A stretch of 7,198 nt of DNA from Methanomicrobiales archaeon (GTDB taxonomy: Archaea; Halobacteriota; Methanomicrobia; Methanomicrobiales; Methanoculleaceae), in assembly GCA_012510335.1 (NCBI GenBank), contig JAAZIF010000171.1, positions 1 through 7,198 on the forward strand, written 5' to 3'. Shown piece by piece: positions 5,530 to 7,198 of the stretch (its first letter is position 1; the number at the start of each line of letters is the position of its first letter). The notes under the pieces are model-generated. The model was not told where the DNA came from and searched no databases. It saw only the letters and a program-made list of their open reading frames with translations. Position numbers and translations under genes: made by a program.

Positions 5530-5700
5530 GTGATGGTCGGATCCGGGGAGGAATGCATACTCTCCTCAGACTGCCGCCCGCAGGGTTTCGCGCCATAACA
5601 CACGGGCTCTCCTGCCCGGGGTCTGTGGTGGGTTTTTGTGCCATAGAAGCAACTGCGCGCCCCCGCCCCGGGCCCCGCAGATGGCCCGGATCCGCGTCAT
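5530..5700. other. GC-rich non-coding segment with hairpins, no gene recognised
   Basis: No frame here gives a believable protein. It holds an imperfect hairpin GAGGA/TCCTC (5548-5552 with 5563-5567), a hairpin CGGGC/GCCCG with a 6-base loop (5603-5607 with 5614-5618) followed 14 bases later by five Ts (5633-5637), and a perfect stem CCGGGCC/GGCCCGG with an 8-base loop (5668-5674 with 5683-5689). The second resembles a plus-strand terminator, but no upstream plus-strand gene needs one, so a small RNA is possible. Base composition changes abruptly to AT-rich near 5700. Confidence 0.4.
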
Positions 5701-5800
5701 AGCATTAACCTGTTTCGTATATTCTATATCAGTATTTTATTGGTTTTATCCTTCCAAACCCGATAGTAATGCTCCGATCGGTGAAGGGACTGGATGTATT

Positions 5801-5850
5801 ATTCATATTTATATAGATATATTTATAAATCTAACCGTATAGATACTCCA
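5801..5850 (+). promoter_or_regulatory. AT-rich promoter of treT with dyad
   Basis: TTTATATA (5808-5815) and TTTATAAA (5822-5829) are two overlapping-range TATA boxes, giving predicted starts near 5836 or 5850 and leaders of about 40-54 bases. ATTTATA (5807-5813) and TATAAAT (5824-5830) form a perfect 7-base inverted repeat with a 10-base spacer, and TATAGATA is repeated directly (5812-5819, 5838-5845). The dyad covers both TATA boxes and could bind a regulator. Another AT-rich patch at 5716-5748 lies farther upstream. Confidence 0.6.
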
Positions 5851-5889
5851 TGTAACAAGGTTCCAGATATTCTGAGGGGTGAACTGCAA

Positions 5890-7149
5890 ATGGCATACAT
5901 GGATGGAATTACCTGCATATGCGACAACGGCCGGACGCTTGAGGACCACCGGCCCATCGTCGGTGACGATGTCATATCCGGGCTCTACCGCAAGGCGGCG
6001 AGCCTCCAGGGGAGACGGATACTTCACGTGAACTCAACCTACCAGAGCGGCGGTGTGGCGGAGATGATCCTCTCGCTCGTGCCGCTCATGAACAGCATCG
6101 GGATCGATACCCGGTGGAATATATTAAACGGCGACGATAAGTTCTTCGCAATCACAAAGAATTTTCATAACGCGCTCCAGGGGCAGGCTGTCGCGTTCTC
6201 GGGCGATGAGAAAGACCTCTACATACGGACAAACGAGACCTTCTCGGGCCAGATGACGATCGACCACGACCTGGTGGTCATCCACGATCCGCAGCCCCTG
6301 CCCCTGATCCGGTTTTATAGAAAAACCCAGCCCTGGGTCTGGCGGTGCCACGTCGATCTCTCAAGACCCGACCCCGCCCTCTGGGAGTTCCTGAAGGACT
6401 TCGTCCTCGATTACGACCGGATGGTGATATCACACGAGAACTACCGGCGCCACGGGATGCCGATGGAGCAGTGGATATGCCGGCCGGCGATCGACCCGCT
6501 CTCGGAGAAGAACCGCGATCTCTCCGCGCTTGAGATCGCAGGCCTCCTTGCGAAGTACGGGGTGCCGACCGATAAACCGCTGGTCACCCAGATCTCACGG
6601 TTCGATAAGTGGAAAGATCCCGTGGGCGTTCTAGACGTGTTCTGTGAGGTGAGGAAGCACGTCGACTGCAGGCTGGTTCTCTGCGGGAGCATGGCCCCCG
6701 ACGACCCGGAAGGCTGGGCGATATACCGGCAGGTCGAGGATGCAGCACGCCCGCTCATCGATGCCGGCGATGTCATACTGATAACCGCCGAGGATCACCT
6801 GCTGGTCAACGCCCTGCAGCGGGCCTCGACCGTCATCCTCCAGAAATCGCTCCGCGAGGGTTTCGGCCTGACCGTCACCGAAGGCCTCTGGAAGGGCCGG
6901 CCGGTCATCGCGTCCCGCGTCGGGGGCATACCGCTCCAGATCGAGGATGGTGTGACCGGGTTTCTCCTCGATCCGACCGATACAGAAGGATTTGCCTGGC
7001 GGGTCAGGCAGGTTCTTGAGAATCCGGAACTCGGGGAGCGGCTCGGGAGGGCCGGCAGGGAGCATGTCAGGCAACACTTCCTGATCACCCGCCTCCTATC
7101 CGATTACCTGGATATGCTCAACGAGGAACTCGTGGTCCAGAACGCCTGA
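5890..7149 (+). CDS. treT: Trehalose glycosyltransferring synthase (TreT), GT4 family
   Basis: This 419-residue protein is close to the usual length of archaeal TreT (about 410-415). The N-terminal Rossmann domain has ILHVNSTYQSGGVAEMI (44-60), the HDPQPL motif (132-137) and WRCHVDLSRPD (151-161), all typical of TreT. The C-terminal GT-B domain has SRFDKWKDP (236-244), with the arginine and lysine expected to hold the nucleotide phosphates, and REGFGLTVTEGLWKGRPVIA (322-341), containing the EX7E pair E323 and E331. Known reaction: NDP-glucose plus glucose gives trehalose plus NDP, reversible, in the cytoplasm. In this setting trehalose would serve as a compatible solute. I chose the ATG at 5890 because GGTGA (5878-5882) is 7 bases upstream. 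An in-frame ATG at 5794 would translate the TATA region into a tyrosine-rich extension and is rejected. It appears to be transcribed alone from its own promoter. Confidence 0.93.
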   Translation: MAYMDGITCICDNGRTLEDHRPIVGDDVISGLYRKAASLQGRRILHVNSTYQSGGVAEMILSLVPLMNSIGIDTRWNILNGDDKFFAITKNFHNALQGQAVAFSGDEKDLYIRTNETFSGQMTIDHDLVVIHDPQPLPLIRFYRKTQPWVWRCHVDLSRPDPALWEFLKDFVLDYDRMVISHENYRRHGMPMEQWICRPAIDPLSEKNRDLSALEIAGLLAKYGVPTDKPLVTQISRFDKWKDPVGVLDVFCEVRKHVDCRLVLCGSMAPDDPEGWAIYRQVEDAARPLIDAGDVILITAEDHLLVNALQRASTVILQKSLREGFGLTVTEGLWKGRPVIASRVGGIPLQIEDGVTGFLLDPTDTEGFAWRVRQVLENPELGERLGRAGREHVRQHFLITRLLSDYLDMLNEELVVQNA

Positions 7150-7178
7150 TGGATAGGCGGGATCGTCCTCCGGAGGCC

Positions 7179-7197
7179 GGGGCCATGCACAGGCCCC
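7179..7197 (+). terminator. Hairpin after treT, possible 3' end structure
   Basis: GGGGCC (7179-7184) and GGCCCC (7192-7197) form a perfect 6-base stem with a 7-base loop, 29 bases after the stop of treT. The palindrome CCTCCGGAGG (7167-7176) precedes it. The window ends one base later, so a following T tract, which archaeal termination usually needs, cannot be seen. Confidence 0.3.
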
Positions 7198-7198
7198 C

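Noticed and set aside
5075..5533. Plus-strand open frame of 152 codons
   Set aside because: It is antisense to the FKBP gene and has no family resemblance or ribosome binding site.
5486..5644. N-terminal extension of the FKBP to 5644
   Set aside because: It would include the TATA box and lacks homology; the ATG at 5485 has a perfect ribosome binding site.
5794..5889. N-terminal extension of TreT from the ATG at 5794
   Set aside because: It would translate the TATA region; the ATG at 5890 has a well-placed GGTGA and matches the family start.
1..7198. CRISPR array, insertion sequence, toxin-antitoxin or defence cluster
   Set aside because: No regularly spaced repeats, transposase, terminal inverted repeats or defence-type domains were seen on either strand.

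Overview
This window looks like chromosomal DNA of a methanogenic euryarchaeon, most likely of the Methanomicrobiales (Methanoculleus-like). The reasons are GC-rich coding DNA, archaeal GGTGAT-type ribosome binding sites, archaeal TATA boxes of the TTTATATA kind, a tRNA gene with no encoded CCA, a TreT-type trehalose synthase and a small winged-helix protein resembling the archaeal COG3388 group. The taxon is inferred from gene content and style; no marker gene proves it.

Layout. At 1-845 (minus strand) lies the N-terminal part of an M24 metallopeptidase that runs off the left edge. Divergent from it is a plus-strand pair: a 77-residue membrane protein with two transmembrane segments, then a 99-residue winged-helix regulator. 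A tRNA-Asn(GUU) gene follows at 1489-1561, and directly behind it a decayed tandem copy of the same tRNA. Next come a cytosine deaminase of the fungal FCY1 type and, 8 bases later, an alpha-acetolactate decarboxylase with a possible N-terminal membrane anchor. A 218-base, hairpin-rich gap then leads to a full-length bacterial-type family X DNA polymerase with a PHP nuclease domain. That gene converges on, and overlaps by 4 bases, a minus-strand SlyD-like FKBP prolyl isomerase. A 404-base gap, GC-rich with hairpins and then strongly AT-rich, carries the promoters of fkbp (minus) and of treT (plus). The trehalose synthase ends just before the right edge.

These are mostly housekeeping and accessory metabolic genes rather than one system. 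The deaminase (pyrimidine salvage) and decarboxylase (acetolactate to acetoin) are probably co-transcribed but have no obvious biochemical link. PolX fits DNA repair, FKBP protein folding, and TreT compatible-solute synthesis. There is no CRISPR array, insertion sequence, integrase or recognisable defence cluster. The best candidates for something undescribed are non-coding: the leader of the polymerase gene (19-base repeats, strong hairpins, segments complementary to the ribosome binding site), the tRNA-Asn copy, and the AT-rich dyad upstream of treT.
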